From Bacteroidaceae bacterium (GTDB taxonomy: Bacteria > Bacteroidota > Bacteroidia > Bacteroidales > Bacteroidaceae), in NCBI GenBank assembly GCA_017429945.1, contig JAFRNY010000040.1:1-61157 (forward strand): DNA of 61,157 bases, read 5' to 3'. The translations under genes were made by a program, and so were the position numbers. Shown piece after piece: positions 49,736 through 58,937 of the stretch (the first letter of the stretch is position 1; the number at the start of each line of letters is the position of its first letter). The notes under the pieces were generated by a model that made no database searches, was not told the origin of the DNA, and saw only the letters and a list, made by a program, of their open reading frames with translations.

Positions 49736-50236
49736 ATGAGTGAGAAGCTGTCACTTCAAGAACAAGTCAGAGAGCGATTTCGCCTCTATCTCGTGGCTAA
49801 TGGCCTCAGACAGACGCGCGAACGCTTTGCCATACTCGAAGCTATCTACGAACAGGAAGGGACGTTCACCATTGACGACCTCAGCCAGATTATGCAGATG
49901 AACCGCTTCCACGTCAGCACCAACACGCTCTATCTGACCACCCAGCTGCTCGTCGAGGCCAACCTGCTCATACGGCATCCCTTCTCATCGTCTGCAGCGG
50001 TCTTCGAACGCATCACCGACGAGCGCCCACGAAGCTACCAAATCTGCAGCCACTGCCACCGCATCACGGCCATCAAGAGCAAGGAACTGGCTTCGAGCCT
50101 CGAGACCTACCACTCGCGCAGCTTCTCCATCAGCCATCGCGTGGCATACGTCTACGGCCTCTGCGCTTCGTGCCAACGCAAGATGCACAAGCGCATTAAA
50201 GCGGTGGAGGCCAAAAGCAACGCCCCAAAACAATAA
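49736..50236 (+). CDS. Fur-family transcriptional regulator
   Basis: A 166-aa metalloregulator-like protein: a winged-helix N-terminus (VANGLRQTRERFAILEAIYEQEGTF spans residues about 20-44) and a C-terminal dimerisation domain with two CxxC pairs (CSHCHRITA and CASCQRK) expected to hold structural zinc. It directly precedes purA. The cluster of histidines typical of the iron site is reduced in the middle, so the sensed ligand may not be Fe2+; a PerR- or Zur-like or unknown role is possible. The strong promoter ends 7 bp before the ATG, suggesting a leaderless mRNA. Confidence 0.88.
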   Translation: MSEKLSLQEQVRERFRLYLVANGLRQTRERFAILEAIYEQEGTFTIDDLSQIMQMNRFHVSTNTLYLTTQLLVEANLLIRHPFSSSAAVFERITDERPRSYQICSHCHRITAIKSKELASSLETYHSRSFSISHRVAYVYGLCASCQRKMHKRIKAVEAKSNAPKQ

Positions 50237-50265
50237 ACTCATAAATACATTTTAATCGCCAAAAC

Positions 50266-51537
50266 ATGAAACAAGGAAAAGTGGACGCCCTGCTGGGCAT
50301 CGTCTTCGGAGACGAAGGAAAAGGCAAAGTCGTTGATGTGTTCACGCCCAGATACGATGTCGTAGCTCGCTTTGCAGGAGGCCCCAACGCCGGCCACACT
50401 ATAATCTTCGAAGGAAAGAAATTCGTCCTGCGATCTATACCCTCAGGCATCTTCGATGAAGGCAAGCTGAACATCATCGGCAACGGATGCGTCATAGCGC
50501 CCGACCTCTTCATGGCTGAGGCACGAGAGCTGGAAGCTGCCGGCTACGACCTGCGCAGCCGCCTCCACATCAGCACACGTGCCCACCTCATCCTGCCCAC
50601 TCACCGCGTTCTCGACCGTGCATACGAAGCGGCCAAAGGCAAGAACAAAGTCGGCACTACAGGCAAGGGCATCGGTCCCACCTACAGCGAGAAAGCCAGC
50701 CGCACCGGACTGCGCGTAGGCGATATCCTCGACAACTTCCCTGCCAAGTACCAGGCACTGAAGGCACGCCACGAGCAGATCCTGCGTGACCTCAACTACA
50801 CCGACTACGACATCAGCGACGAAGAACGTCTCTGGCTCGAAGGCATTGACTATATGCGCCAGTTCCAACTCACCGACACCGAGATTGAGATCAACCGTCT
50901 GCTTGCTGAAGGCAAGAATGTGTTGGCCGAGGGCGCACAAGGCACGATGCTCGACATAGACCACGGCACATACCCCTTCGTGAGTTCGTCCAACACCACG
51001 ACTGGCGGCGTATGCACAGGCCTCGGCGTAGGACCTAACCGCATCGGCGAAGTCTTTGGCATCTTCAAGGCCTACAGCACACGCGTCGGAGCAGGACCGT
51101 TCCCCGTAGAACTCTTCGATGAGACAGGCGACCGCCTGCGCGAAATCGGGCATGAGTACGGAGCCGTCACCGGCCGCAACCGCCGCTGCGGGTGGGTTGA
51201 CCTCGTCGCCCTGAAATATGCCATCATGATCAACGGCGTAACGCAGCTGATTATGATGAAGAGCGATGTCCTCGACGGCTTCGAGACCATCCGCGCCTGC
51301 GTGGCCTACGAGAAGGACGGTGTGCAGACAACCGATATGCCTTTCGACACTGAAGGATGGACGGCCGTCTATCGCGACCTGCCGGGTTGGAACGAAGACC
51401 TCTCGACGATGACGTCAGAGGAGCAGTTCCCACAGAACTTCCGAGACTACATCCGCTTCCTCGAGGACGAACTGCACACGCCTATCACTATCCTCTCCGT
51501 AGGCCCCGACCGCGCTCAGACTATAATAAGGAAGTAA
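50266..51537 (+). CDS. purA: Adenylosuccinate synthetase
   Basis: A 423-aa enzyme that makes adenylosuccinate from IMP, aspartate and GTP in AMP synthesis. Signatures: GIVFGDEGKGKVVDVF (P-loop and catalytic Asp/His region), GKGIGPTYSEKASRTGLRVGD, EGAQGTMLDIDHGTYPFVSSSNTT and TGRNRRCGWVD. Length and ends are normal. It begins 29 bp after the Fur-family gene, apparently in the same transcript. Confidence 0.97.
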   Translation: MKQGKVDALLGIVFGDEGKGKVVDVFTPRYDVVARFAGGPNAGHTIIFEGKKFVLRSIPSGIFDEGKLNIIGNGCVIAPDLFMAEARELEAAGYDLRSRLHISTRAHLILPTHRVLDRAYEAAKGKNKVGTTGKGIGPTYSEKASRTGLRVGDILDNFPAKYQALKARHEQILRDLNYTDYDISDEERLWLEGIDYMRQFQLTDTEIEINRLLAEGKNVLAEGAQGTMLDIDHGTYPFVSSSNTTTGGVCTGLGVGPNRIGEVFGIFKAYSTRVGAGPFPVELFDETGDRLREIGHEYGAVTGRNRRCGWVDLVALKYAIMINGVTQLIMMKSDVLDGFETIRACVAYEKDGVQTTDMPFDTEGWTAVYRDLPGWNEDLSTMTSEEQFPQNFRDYIRFLEDELHTPITILSVGPDRAQTIIRK

Positions 51538-51584
51538 GCGACTCGAGCCGCAAACATTTTTTATCTTACGACTAAAACTATTCA

Positions 51585-52211
51585 ATGTTGACAGCAGCCC
51601 TCTTCGACCTCGATGGTGTGATTTTTGATACAGAGCCCCAGTACACAAAGTTCTGGGGCTCTGAATTCCAACGTTATTATCCTGATGAACCAGGCCTGGA
51701 GCAAGCCATCAAGGGACAGACGCTCACGCAAATCTACGACCGCTATTTTGTCGGAGCCCTCATGGGCGAACGCGAGGCAATCACCTCGCGCCTCAACGAC
51801 TACGAGCGTAGGATGTCGTTCCCATATATCGCCGGCGTGCAAGAGTTTATCATCAGCCTTCACCAGCGAGGCCTGCACACAGCCGTAGTCACAAGTTCAA
51901 ATCACGAGAAGATGGCACGGGTCTATGAGCAGCACCCGGAGTTCAAGGGCCTGTTCGATGCCATACTGACAAGCGAGGACTTCCTCCACTCCAAGCCCCA
52001 CCCCGATTGCTACCTACGGGCTATGGCACGCTTTGGCGCTACGCCAAACGAAGCCGTCGTCTTCGAAGACAGCATAAACGGTCTACGTTCCGGGCGCGAC
52101 TCCGGGGCCTTAGTCGTAGCGCTCACCACAAGTCATTCGGCCGAGAAGCTTAAGGCCCTCTCCGATTATCAGATTCCCGACTTCACTAACTTCTCGCTTG
52201 AGAAGCTTTAG
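51585..52211 (+). CDS. HAD-superfamily phosphatase / phosphoglucomutase-like
   Basis: A 208-aa HAD hydrolase of the beta-phosphoglucomutase-like subfamily: motif I ALFDLDGVIFDTEP, motif II TSSNHEKM, motif III lysine in HSKPHPDCYLRAM, motif IV VVFEDSINGLRSG. It should act on a small phosphorylated sugar or similar metabolite. It follows purA by 47 bp. The stop codon is one base from that of the convergent TPR gene. Confidence 0.9.
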   Translation: MLTAALFDLDGVIFDTEPQYTKFWGSEFQRYYPDEPGLEQAIKGQTLTQIYDRYFVGALMGEREAITSRLNDYERRMSFPYIAGVQEFIISLHQRGLHTAVVTSSNHEKMARVYEQHPEFKGLFDAILTSEDFLHSKPHPDCYLRAMARFGATPNEAVVFEDSINGLRSGRDSGALVVALTTSHSAEKLKALSDYQIPDFTNFSLEKL

Positions 52212-52212
52212 G

Positions 52213-53037
52213 CTACGGCTGCATACCAGCTGCGCCGGCAAGCTCTTCAGCCGAAGCGCCGAGGCGGGCGGCAGCACGGACATCCTCGCGAGCCAGACGC
52301 TTTTTCTTTGTCATTGTATACAAATGAGCGCGGGCCAGGCGATACGTTGCCGACTCCGGCTCCAGCTCTATGGCACGTGTGTAATCGGCTTCGGCACGCT
52401 CATACTGCTTGCGGTCGAGCTCCATTCCGGCCCTGATAGCATAGCCTGCAGCATGCCCGGGATAGAGATCTATTACACGATTTACCGTCTCCATTGCTTC
52501 TTGCGGCCGGCGGTCGCTGTCATTTACCAGCGCCAGCCCAAGCAGCGCCTGCTCGTGCGCAGGATTCAGGCGCAGCAAATGCTCGAAATCTGTACGCGCA
52601 TCTTTCAGCAGGCGCTGCCGCTGACGAATATAAGCACGCATGAGCAGGGCCTCTTGATGGTCGGCATGTGTTTCCAAGATGACATCGTAATCATGCAACG
52701 CCCGCTGCTCGTTGCCCAACTTTATGTACAACGAGGCTCTGCCGAGCAACAACGCCGGCACTTGCGGAGCGAGCCCCAAAGCAATATTGTACTGTTCCAA
52801 GGCCTCTTGTTCGCGGCCCGTACGCTCAGAGATACTGGCCAGATGCCCCCAGATGATAGCATTGCCGGGGGCTGTGGGATTTGCCTTGAGCGCCTGCTTG
52901 AACAGTTCCTCTGCCACGAGCAGACTGTCGTCCTCCATTGCCGTAACGGCACGGCGCGCCAGTTGTTCGTAACTTGATTGGGCACTGACCTGAACCACGC
53001 TCAGGGCGGCAAAGAGCATGAGAATTATTCGTTTCAT
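52213..53037 (-). CDS. Secreted tetratricopeptide-repeat protein
   Basis: A 274-aa protein with a signal peptide (MKRIILMLFAALSVVQVSAQ) and about six TPR units (for example HLASISERTGREQEALEQYN, RAGMELDRKQYERAEADYTR), so a periplasmic or outer-membrane-associated scaffold is likely. ATG 53037 was preferred to more upstream starts because it gives the signal peptide and because a -7 element lies directly upstream at 53042. Partner unknown. Confidence 0.85.
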   Translation of the reverse strand: MKRIILMLFAALSVVQVSAQSSYEQLARRAVTAMEDDSLLVAEELFKQALKANPTAPGNAIIWGHLASISERTGREQEALEQYNIALGLAPQVPALLLGRASLYIKLGNEQRALHDYDVILETHADHQEALLMRAYIRQRQRLLKDARTDFEHLLRLNPAHEQALLGLALVNDSDRRPQEAMETVNRVIDLYPGHAAGYAIRAGMELDRKQYERAEADYTRAIELEPESATYRLARAHLYTMTKKKRLAREDVRAAARLGASAEELAGAAGMQP

Positions 53038-53041
53038 GCGG

Positions 53042-53049
53042 CAAAGGTA
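53042..53049 (-). promoter_or_regulatory. -7-like element at the TPR gene start
   Basis: TACCTTTG on the minus strand, only 4 bp before the ATG. If used, transcription would begin at or inside the start codon. Confidence 0.45.
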
Positions 53050-53089
53050 CGAGAAAAAGTGAAATGTGAGAAGTGAAACGCTAAAAAGT

Positions 53090-53140
53090 TGACCTCTCGA
53101 GGCTGAAAGTTGAACCTTCAAAGTGCAAAGTTCAAAGTTT
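53090..53140. repeat. AAAGTTGAA/CAAAGTTCAAAG simple repeats
   Basis: Degenerate units (AAAGTTGAACC, TTCAAAGTGCAAAGTTCAAAG) fill the divergent gap between the TPR and helicase genes. Confidence 0.6.
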
Positions 53141-53144
53141 ATTG

Positions 53145-53152
53145 TATCTTTA
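53145..53152 (+). promoter_or_regulatory. -7-like element of the SNF2 helicase gene
   Basis: TATCTTTA, one mismatch from TAnnTTTG, about 28 bp before ATG 53181. Confidence 0.4.
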
Positions 53153-53180
53153 CGCAGTCAAAAGCACCAACGCACTTGAA

Positions 53181-55478
53181 ATGAAATACGCTGATTTACC
53201 CAAAGACGAGCTGAGCCATCTCGTGAAGCCACGCGACAAGAGCCTCGAAGAATGGCAGGTGATGCTGCGCATGCAGCAAGCACGACGCGAGCAGATGGAG
53301 GTAGAATGCGTCAGCGAGCGCTATTCGCCCGGCGAGTACCGCGTCAGCAGCAAAGCCTCGGGGCGCGTCTACAAAGTGGTATTCCGTGGAGCCAAGAGCC
53401 CATGGAACTACTGCGACTGCATGGACTTCAAGACCTCGCAGCTAGGCACATGCAAGCACGTAGAAGCTGCCCGGCAATGGATCGCCGACCACCATAAGCG
53501 CATTCATTGGGACCTCCCGGCCTACACCAGCGTCTATCTCAGCTACCGCACAAACGTGCGCGAGGTGAAGATACGAATCGGCGATGCCGCCTCGAAGGAA
53601 TTCCGGACGATGGCAGCGCACTACTTCGATGAGCTGAACACGCTGCGCCCCGATGCCTTCGAGCACTTCGGCGAATTCATGAAACAGGCGAAAGCCCTGT
53701 GCGACGGTTTCCGTTGCTACCAGGATGCCATAGACTTCATTCTCGAGCAACGCGAGTCGATTGCACGCCGCAAAGTCGTCGACGAGAACTATACCGACGA
53801 ACACATCGACAGCTTGCTCCGGACATCACTCTATCCTTATCAAAGAGAAGGCGTACGCTTTGCCGCAAAAGCCGGAAGGGCTATCCTGGCCGACGAGATG
53901 GGTCTGGGCAAGACAGTCCAGGCCATCGCCACCGCCGAACTGCTCATGCGCGAAGGCGTCATCACCAACGTGCTCGTGCTCTGCCCTGCCACGCTGAAGT
54001 ATCAATGGAAGCGCGAGATTGAGCGATTCACCGAGCGCAGCGCTATAGTGGTCGACGGAGCGCCCGAACGGCGCATGGAACTGGCGGCCACCGATGCCGA
54101 GTTCAAGATTCAGTCCTACAACTCATTCACCGAAGATGCCCGCCAAGGCCACCTCTTGCAGTGCGACATGCTCATCCTCGACGAAGTACAGAGGCTCAAG
54201 AACTGGAACACACAGATGTCTAAAGCCGTGAGGCAGATCACGTCGCGCTACGCTCTCATACTCTCCGGAACGCCCTTCGAGAACCGCCTCGAAGAGCTCT
54301 ACAGCATCGTCGAGCTCGTCGACCAGTTCATACTGGCACCATTCTACATCTTCCGCGACAGATACATCATCACCGATGCCGACGGCCGTACCGTCGGCTA
54401 CCATTTCCTGGACGAGGTGCGACAACGCCTGAGCAGCATCATGCTGCGGCGGAGGAAAGCCGACGTAGAGCTGCAACTGCCGCCGCGCATCGACAAGAAC
54501 CTCTTCGTGCCGATGACATCCGAGCAGATGGCCGCACACCAGGAGCTGCGCCTTAATGCTGCACGCATCGTAAGCAAATGGCATCGGCAGCACTTCCTCT
54601 CGGAGATAGACCGCCGCACGCTGCTGCTCACGCTGCAGCAGATGCGCATGGTATGCGACAGCCTCTTCTTGCTCGACGAGCACAGCCGCTTCGACACAAA
54701 GGTCGAGGAAACAATGAACATCCTCAACGAGTGCGGAGTCACTGTTGACGGCGAGAGCGGAGAAGGCTCTACACTCAAGGTCGTAATATTCAGCCAGTGG
54801 GAGCGCATGACCCGCCTCGTGGCGCAAGAGCTCGACCAAAGCGGAGTGGAATATGTCTACATCCACGGCAATGTGCCTGCTCGTCAGCGCCAGGAACGAG
54901 TCAACGCCTTTCAGGGCGATCCTTCCGTGAGAGTGTTCCTCTCTACCGACGCCGGTGCCGCGGGACTCAACCTCCAGGCCGCCAACATTGTCATCAATCT
55001 CGACCTGCCTTGGAATCCCGCCATCCTGGAACAGCGAATAGGGCGAATCCATCGCATAGGCCAGCAGCGGGGCGTTGAGGTCATCAACCTAATAGCCTCC
55101 GGCACCATCGAGGACGACATGCGCTCACGCCTGCGGTTCAAAGCATCGCTCTTCGAGGGGGTGCTCGACGGTGGCGAAGATGCCGTTTTCCTCTCCGGCG
55201 ACAAGTTCGATGGACTGCTTTGCGGCCTCGAGGAATATATCGACGACACCACCACGGCTTCTGCCGACACGCGCACTGAACCTTCACGAACCGAAATTCT
55301 GCAGCAGAGCCATCAGCCCATGCCCGCGGCCGACCAAGCCACCGACGAGCCGCAAAGACAAGGCTCTCCTGCCGACGGGCTCCTTCTTCGCCTAGCCGAC
55401 GACCTCGCCGCGCTTCTCGTGGCCGACGAGGCAACCCGCAGCAGGGCTGCCGAAATGCTGCGCAAACTCTTGAACTAA
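53181..55478 (+). CDS. SNF2-family helicase with N-terminal SWIM zinc finger
   Basis: A 765-aa Swi2/Snf2 DNA translocase. An N-terminal SWIM finger (YCDCMDFKTSQLGTCKH: CxC...CxH) is followed by the SNF2 core: Walker A ILADEMGLGKTVQAIA, motif II LILDEVQRLKNW (DEVQ rather than the common DEAH), SGTPFENRLEELYS, and helicase C motifs STDAGAAGLNLQAANIV and GRIHRIGQQRGVEVINL. The C-terminal 80 residues are low complexity. It probably remodels protein-DNA complexes during transcription or repair. ATG 53181 begins the conserved region; upstream starts are non-ATG. Confidence 0.92.
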   Translation: MKYADLPKDELSHLVKPRDKSLEEWQVMLRMQQARREQMEVECVSERYSPGEYRVSSKASGRVYKVVFRGAKSPWNYCDCMDFKTSQLGTCKHVEAARQWIADHHKRIHWDLPAYTSVYLSYRTNVREVKIRIGDAASKEFRTMAAHYFDELNTLRPDAFEHFGEFMKQAKALCDGFRCYQDAIDFILEQRESIARRKVVDENYTDEHIDSLLRTSLYPYQREGVRFAAKAGRAILADEMGLGKTVQAIATAELLMREGVITNVLVLCPATLKYQWKREIERFTERSAIVVDGAPERRMELAATDAEFKIQSYNSFTEDARQGHLLQCDMLILDEVQRLKNWNTQMSKAVRQITSRYALILSGTPFENRLEELYSIVELVDQFILAPFYIFRDRYIITDADGRTVGYHFLDEVRQRLSSIMLRRRKADVELQLPPRIDKNLFVPMTSEQMAAHQELRLNAARIVSKWHRQHFLSEIDRRTLLLTLQQMRMVCDSLFLLDEHSRFDTKVEETMNILNECGVTVDGESGEGSTLKVVIFSQWERMTRLVAQELDQSGVEYVYIHGNVPARQRQERVNAFQGDPSVRVFLSTDAGAAGLNLQAANIVINLDLPWNPAILEQRIGRIHRIGQQRGVEVINLIASGTIEDDMRSRLRFKASLFEGVLDGGEDAVFLSGDKFDGLLCGLEEYIDDTTTASADTRTEPSRTEILQQSHQPMPAADQATDEPQRQGSPADGLLLRLADDLAALLVADEATRSRAAEMLRKLLN

Positions 55479-55523
55479 TAGTATCCAATACCCAATTCTC
55501 AAACTCTCAATCCACAAACACTT

Positions 55524-56585
55524 ATGAATCTCAGAATTGCTGTACTGCCAGGCGACGGCATAGGCCCCGAAATCAGCCGCCAAGGCGTCGAGGTGATGTC
55601 TGCTGTCTGCCGACGTTTTGGTCACACCGTGTCCTACGAATACGCCATTTGCGGCGCTGGTGCCATAGATAAAGTTGGCGACCCGTTTCCGGAAGAAACT
55701 TTTCAGACGTGCATGCGAGCTGATGCTGTGCTCTTCTCGGCCATCGGCGACCCGCGCTACGACAACGACCCCACGGCACCCGTCCGCCCCGAGCAAGGCC
55801 TGCTGGCCATGCGCAAGCGCCTCGGACTGTTCGCCAACATACGCCCCATACAGACTTTCCCCAGCCTGCTCCACAACTCCCCTCTCAAGGACGACATTGT
55901 GCGCGATGCCGATTTCATCTGCATACGAGAGCTCACGGGAGGCCTGTACTTCGGAGAGAAGTATCAGGACGAAGAGCGCGCCTACGACACTATGGCCTAC
56001 ACGCGCAACGAGGTCGAGCGCATACTGCGCGTAGCATTCGACTACGCACGACGTCGCCGGCATCACGTCACCGTGGTCGACAAAGCCAACATCCTCGTCA
56101 GCAGCCGCCTCTGGCGGAAAGTGGCTCAAGCCGTGGCACAGGAGAATCCCGACGTCACCACCGATTATATGTATGTTGACAACGCCGCGATGCGCATGAT
56201 CCAAGAGCCACGCTTCTTCGATGTAATCGTCACGGAGAACACCTTCGGCGATATTCTCACCGACGAGGCTTCGTGCATCACAGGCTCGATGGGCCTGCTG
56301 CCTTCTGCTTCCACCGGCGAGCACACCCCGCTCTTCGAACCTATTCACGGCTCTTGGCCGCAAGCCAAAGGCAAGAACATCGCCAACCCGCTCGCTCAAA
56401 TCCTATCCGTAGCCATGCTTTTCGAGCACTTCGGACTGACGGCCGAAGGCCAAGTCATCCGCGATGCTGTAAACGCAAGCCTCGAGGCAAACATTCGTAC
56501 GCCTGAGATACAAGTGCCCGGCGGAGCGCACTACGGCACGACCGAGGTGGGCGCCTGGATTGTGGACTACATCAGCCGGGGCTGA
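55524..56585 (+). CDS. leuB: 3-isopropylmalate dehydrogenase
   Basis: A 353-aa NAD-dependent beta-decarboxylating dehydrogenase of leucine synthesis: [38 protein letters not shown] (spanning residues about 90-110), [38 protein letters not shown] and [10 protein letters not shown], with [18 protein letters not shown] for cofactor binding. Complete. The other leucine genes (leuA, leuC, leuD) are not in the window, so leuB is detached here. Confidence 0.95.
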   Translation: MNLRIAVLPGDGIGPEISRQGVEVMSAVCRRFGHTVSYEYAICGAGAIDKVGDPFPEETFQTCMRADAVLFSAIGDPRYDNDPTAPVRPEQGLLAMRKRLGLFANIRPIQTFPSLLHNSPLKDDIVRDADFICIRELTGGLYFGEKYQDEERAYDTMAYTRNEVERILRVAFDYARRRRHHVTVVDKANILVSSRLWRKVAQAVAQENPDVTTDYMYVDNAAMRMIQEPRFFDVIVTENTFGDILTDEASCITGSMGLLPSASTGEHTPLFEPIHGSWPQAKGKNIANPLAQILSVAMLFEHFGLTAEGQVIRDAVNASLEANIRTPEIQVPGGAHYGTTEVGAWIVDYISRG

Positions 56586-56592
56586 CGGACAG

Positions 56593-58137
56593 TCACTGCA
56601 GCGCTTCCTGCTGCTTTTCCTCCTGGTAATACTCCCCGACGAGCTTCAGGAATTGCTTGCGCAACTTGCGAACGAGGCGCGGATGGCTTTCAGTGACCTC
56701 ATGCTGCTGGGCGGGATCGGCTTCGAGATCATATAGAGCATAGTGGTCAACGACGCCGAGCTCATTGCCCGTCGCATTCTTCTTGGCACCGCGATAAGGG
56801 GGCACCAAGGCATAGCGACCGTAGCGCAGGGCCAGACGACCGCTGGCCTCAACAATCATGGCCTTGCGCGACTTGCCCGAACGGCCCAGCAAGGCGCCGA
56901 GGTGGTTCTCTGAATCCAAGCCCTCGGGAACAGTCTGATGCACCAGTGCGGCCAGCGATGCAAACAAATCGTGCTGCGAAAAGAGTGCGTCGGACCGCTG
57001 AGGCGCTACACTACCGCGCCAATAGACGAAGAACGGCACGCGCGTGCCAGCCTCAAACAGGCTGTACTTACCACCGCGCAAACCACCATTCATGTCATGA
57101 CCGGCACGTGCGGCCAGCTCCGGAGCCTCGTCGGCATAGCCGTCGTCGAGCACTGGGCCGTTGTCGCTCGTGAAGATGACCAAGGTGTTGTCCAACAGCC
57201 CTTCCTTCTCGAGCGCCTTCACGACTTCGCCCACACACCAGTCGGCCTCCACTATGGCATCGCCGCGAGGCCCCATGCCGCTAGCGCCCACAAACCTGTT
57301 GGCCGGAACGCGCGGCACATGGGGCTCGTGCAGACCATAATAGAGGAAGAACGGGCGGTCCTTGGCCACCGTGTCGATATACTCGCGCACCTTGCCTACA
57401 AGGAAGTCGGCCATCTCATCATCCTTCCAAACGGCCGACTTTCCGCCACGCATGTAGCCTATGCGCGGGATGCCATTCACGACAGTCTGGTCGTGCCCGT
57501 GCGAATACCTCATGCGCGTCATCAGCTCAGGATTCGTGCGCGCCGTAGGCTCACCATCGAAAGGCTTCTGGTAGCTCACCTCGATAGGATCGCTCGGGTC
57601 TAGGCCCAGCACGCGGCCGTTCTCTACATACACCGTAGGCACACGGTCAACCGTAGCCGATAGGATGCACGAATAGTCGAAGCCCACTTCGCGGGCACCG
57701 GGGGCAATCAGCTCATTCCAGTTGATACGGCCGCGCCCCATACCCAGGTGCCACTTGCCGATGGCAGCCGTCCGGTAGCCCGCACGCCGCAGCATCTTTG
57801 GCAGCGTCTCCTGCTCCTCGCCGATTATCAGCGGAGCATCACCAGGAAGGATGTTGGCACGCCGCCGCCAAGGGTACATGCCCGTCAACAGCGCATAGCG
57901 GCTCGGCGTCGACGTGGCCGATGAGGCGTGGCCGTTGGTGAAGCTGATGCCGCCGCGAGCCAGGCCGTCGATGTTAGGCGTAGCAATTGTGCGCGCGCCG
58001 TAAGCGCTCACGTCGCCATAGCCGAGGTCGTCGGCAAGAATCAAAACGATGTTAGGAGTGCGCTGGCCATACATGCCGGCCGAACCGCAACAGCCTAACG
58101 TCAGAAGGCTCAAATCCCTTAAACTATACGTATGCAT
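56593..58137 (-). CDS. Sulfatase, serine-type (arylsulfatase-like)
   Basis: A 514-aa secreted sulfatase. A weak signal peptide (LSLLTLGCCGSAGMYGQ) is followed by metal-site motifs LILADDLGYGD and TSDNGPVLDDG. The formylglycine motif is STPSRYALLTG with Ser76, a serine-type site needing a radical-SAM maturase. The family position is close to N-acetylgalactosamine/arylsulfatase-type enzymes; the substrate is not assignable. It has a promoter-like element about 120 bp upstream, is convergent with leuB, and shares no operon with the glycosidases. Confidence 0.92.
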   Translation of the reverse strand: MHTYSLRDLSLLTLGCCGSAGMYGQRTPNIVLILADDLGYGDVSAYGARTIATPNIDGLARGGISFTNGHASSATSTPSRYALLTGMYPWRRRANILPGDAPLIIGEEQETLPKMLRRAGYRTAAIGKWHLGMGRGRINWNELIAPGAREVGFDYSCILSATVDRVPTVYVENGRVLGLDPSDPIEVSYQKPFDGEPTARTNPELMTRMRYSHGHDQTVVNGIPRIGYMRGGKSAVWKDDEMADFLVGKVREYIDTVAKDRPFFLYYGLHEPHVPRVPANRFVGASGMGPRGDAIVEADWCVGEVVKALEKEGLLDNTLVIFTSDNGPVLDDGYADEAPELAARAGHDMNGGLRGGKYSLFEAGTRVPFFVYWRGSVAPQRSDALFSQHDLFASLAALVHQTVPEGLDSENHLGALLGRSGKSRKAMIVEASGRLALRYGRYALVPPYRGAKKNATGNELGVVDHYALYDLEADPAQQHEVTESHPRLVRKLRKQFLKLVGEYYQEEKQQEALQ

Positions 58138-58257
58138 ACTCGGTTATTCATATGTAACACTACTATCCTAAAGCCGCTCGCTGCCTATGGCATCCTTGGT
58201 GAAGCCCAAGGCGAGGTGAAGCAGGAATCGCCGACCATCGCCTTAGCCTTGGCGCTG

Positions 58258-58265
58258 CAAAGTTA
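58258..58265 (-). promoter_or_regulatory. -7 promoter element of the second sulfatase
   Basis: TAACTTTG on the minus strand, giving a leader of about 115 nt. The leader (58138-58251) contains GCGAGG/CCTTGG-type short inverted segments but no recognisable riboswitch. Confidence 0.55.
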
Positions 58266-58388
58266 TGCAAAAATCGTAGAATGCAAGGGCTAACGGCTGA
58301 ATAATTCTATAAAATCAGCAAAAATCAGAACCTTTTTTTTGACTTCTGACCGTCTTGTACGTATCACGATTAGAAGCACCTCAATACA

Positions 58389-58937
58389 ATGACGCAGATA
58401 GACCACACAATCATCACACGATGCCAAGCGGGCGACCGGGACGCGTTCCGGCTAGTCGTAGAGAGGTGTCAGGCGATGGTGTTCTCTATTGCACTGAAGA
58501 TGTTGGCCGACGAGGACGAGGCGAAGGACATCGTGCAAGAAACTTTTCTGCGCGTATGGCAGCACATCGGCAAGTACGACCCACGGCGAAGCTTCACCAC
58601 ATGGCTATACGCCATTGCCTCACGCCTCTGTCTCGACCGCCTCAGGAGCAGCACACGCATCGTGGCGCTGCCCGAGGACGAAGCCGTGATGCAACGTTTT
58701 GCCTCTGCCGACGGACAACTCGAATTAGAGAACCGGGAGTGGGCGGCTATTGTGCGACTGCTGGCAGAGGGACTAAGCCCTAAGCAGCACCTCGTCTTTA
58801 CGCTATGCCAGCTCGAAGGACTCTCATCGCAGGAGGCCGAGGAGGCTACGGGCTTGACAGCCAAACAGATTAAGAGCAACCTATTTGCTGCTCGACAAAC
58901 TATTCGCGAACGCTTAAGGCACATGGGATATGAATAA
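58389..58937 (+). CDS. ECF-type RNA polymerase sigma factor
   Basis: A 182-aa sigma-70-family protein with region 2 (DAFRLVVERCQAMVFSIAL, DEAKDIVQETFLRVWQHIGKY, spanning residues about 18-65) and region 4 (LSSQEAEEATGLTAKQIKSNLFAARQTI, near the C-terminus). No sigma region 1 or 3. The next gene overlaps it by 8 bp and has one membrane helix, the usual arrangement for a sigma factor and its membrane anti-sigma. Confidence 0.93.
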   Translation: MTQIDHTIITRCQAGDRDAFRLVVERCQAMVFSIALKMLADEDEAKDIVQETFLRVWQHIGKYDPRRSFTTWLYAIASRLCLDRLRSSTRIVALPEDEAVMQRFASADGQLELENREWAAIVRLLAEGLSPKQHLVFTLCQLEGLSSQEAEEATGLTAKQIKSNLFAARQTIRERLRHMGYE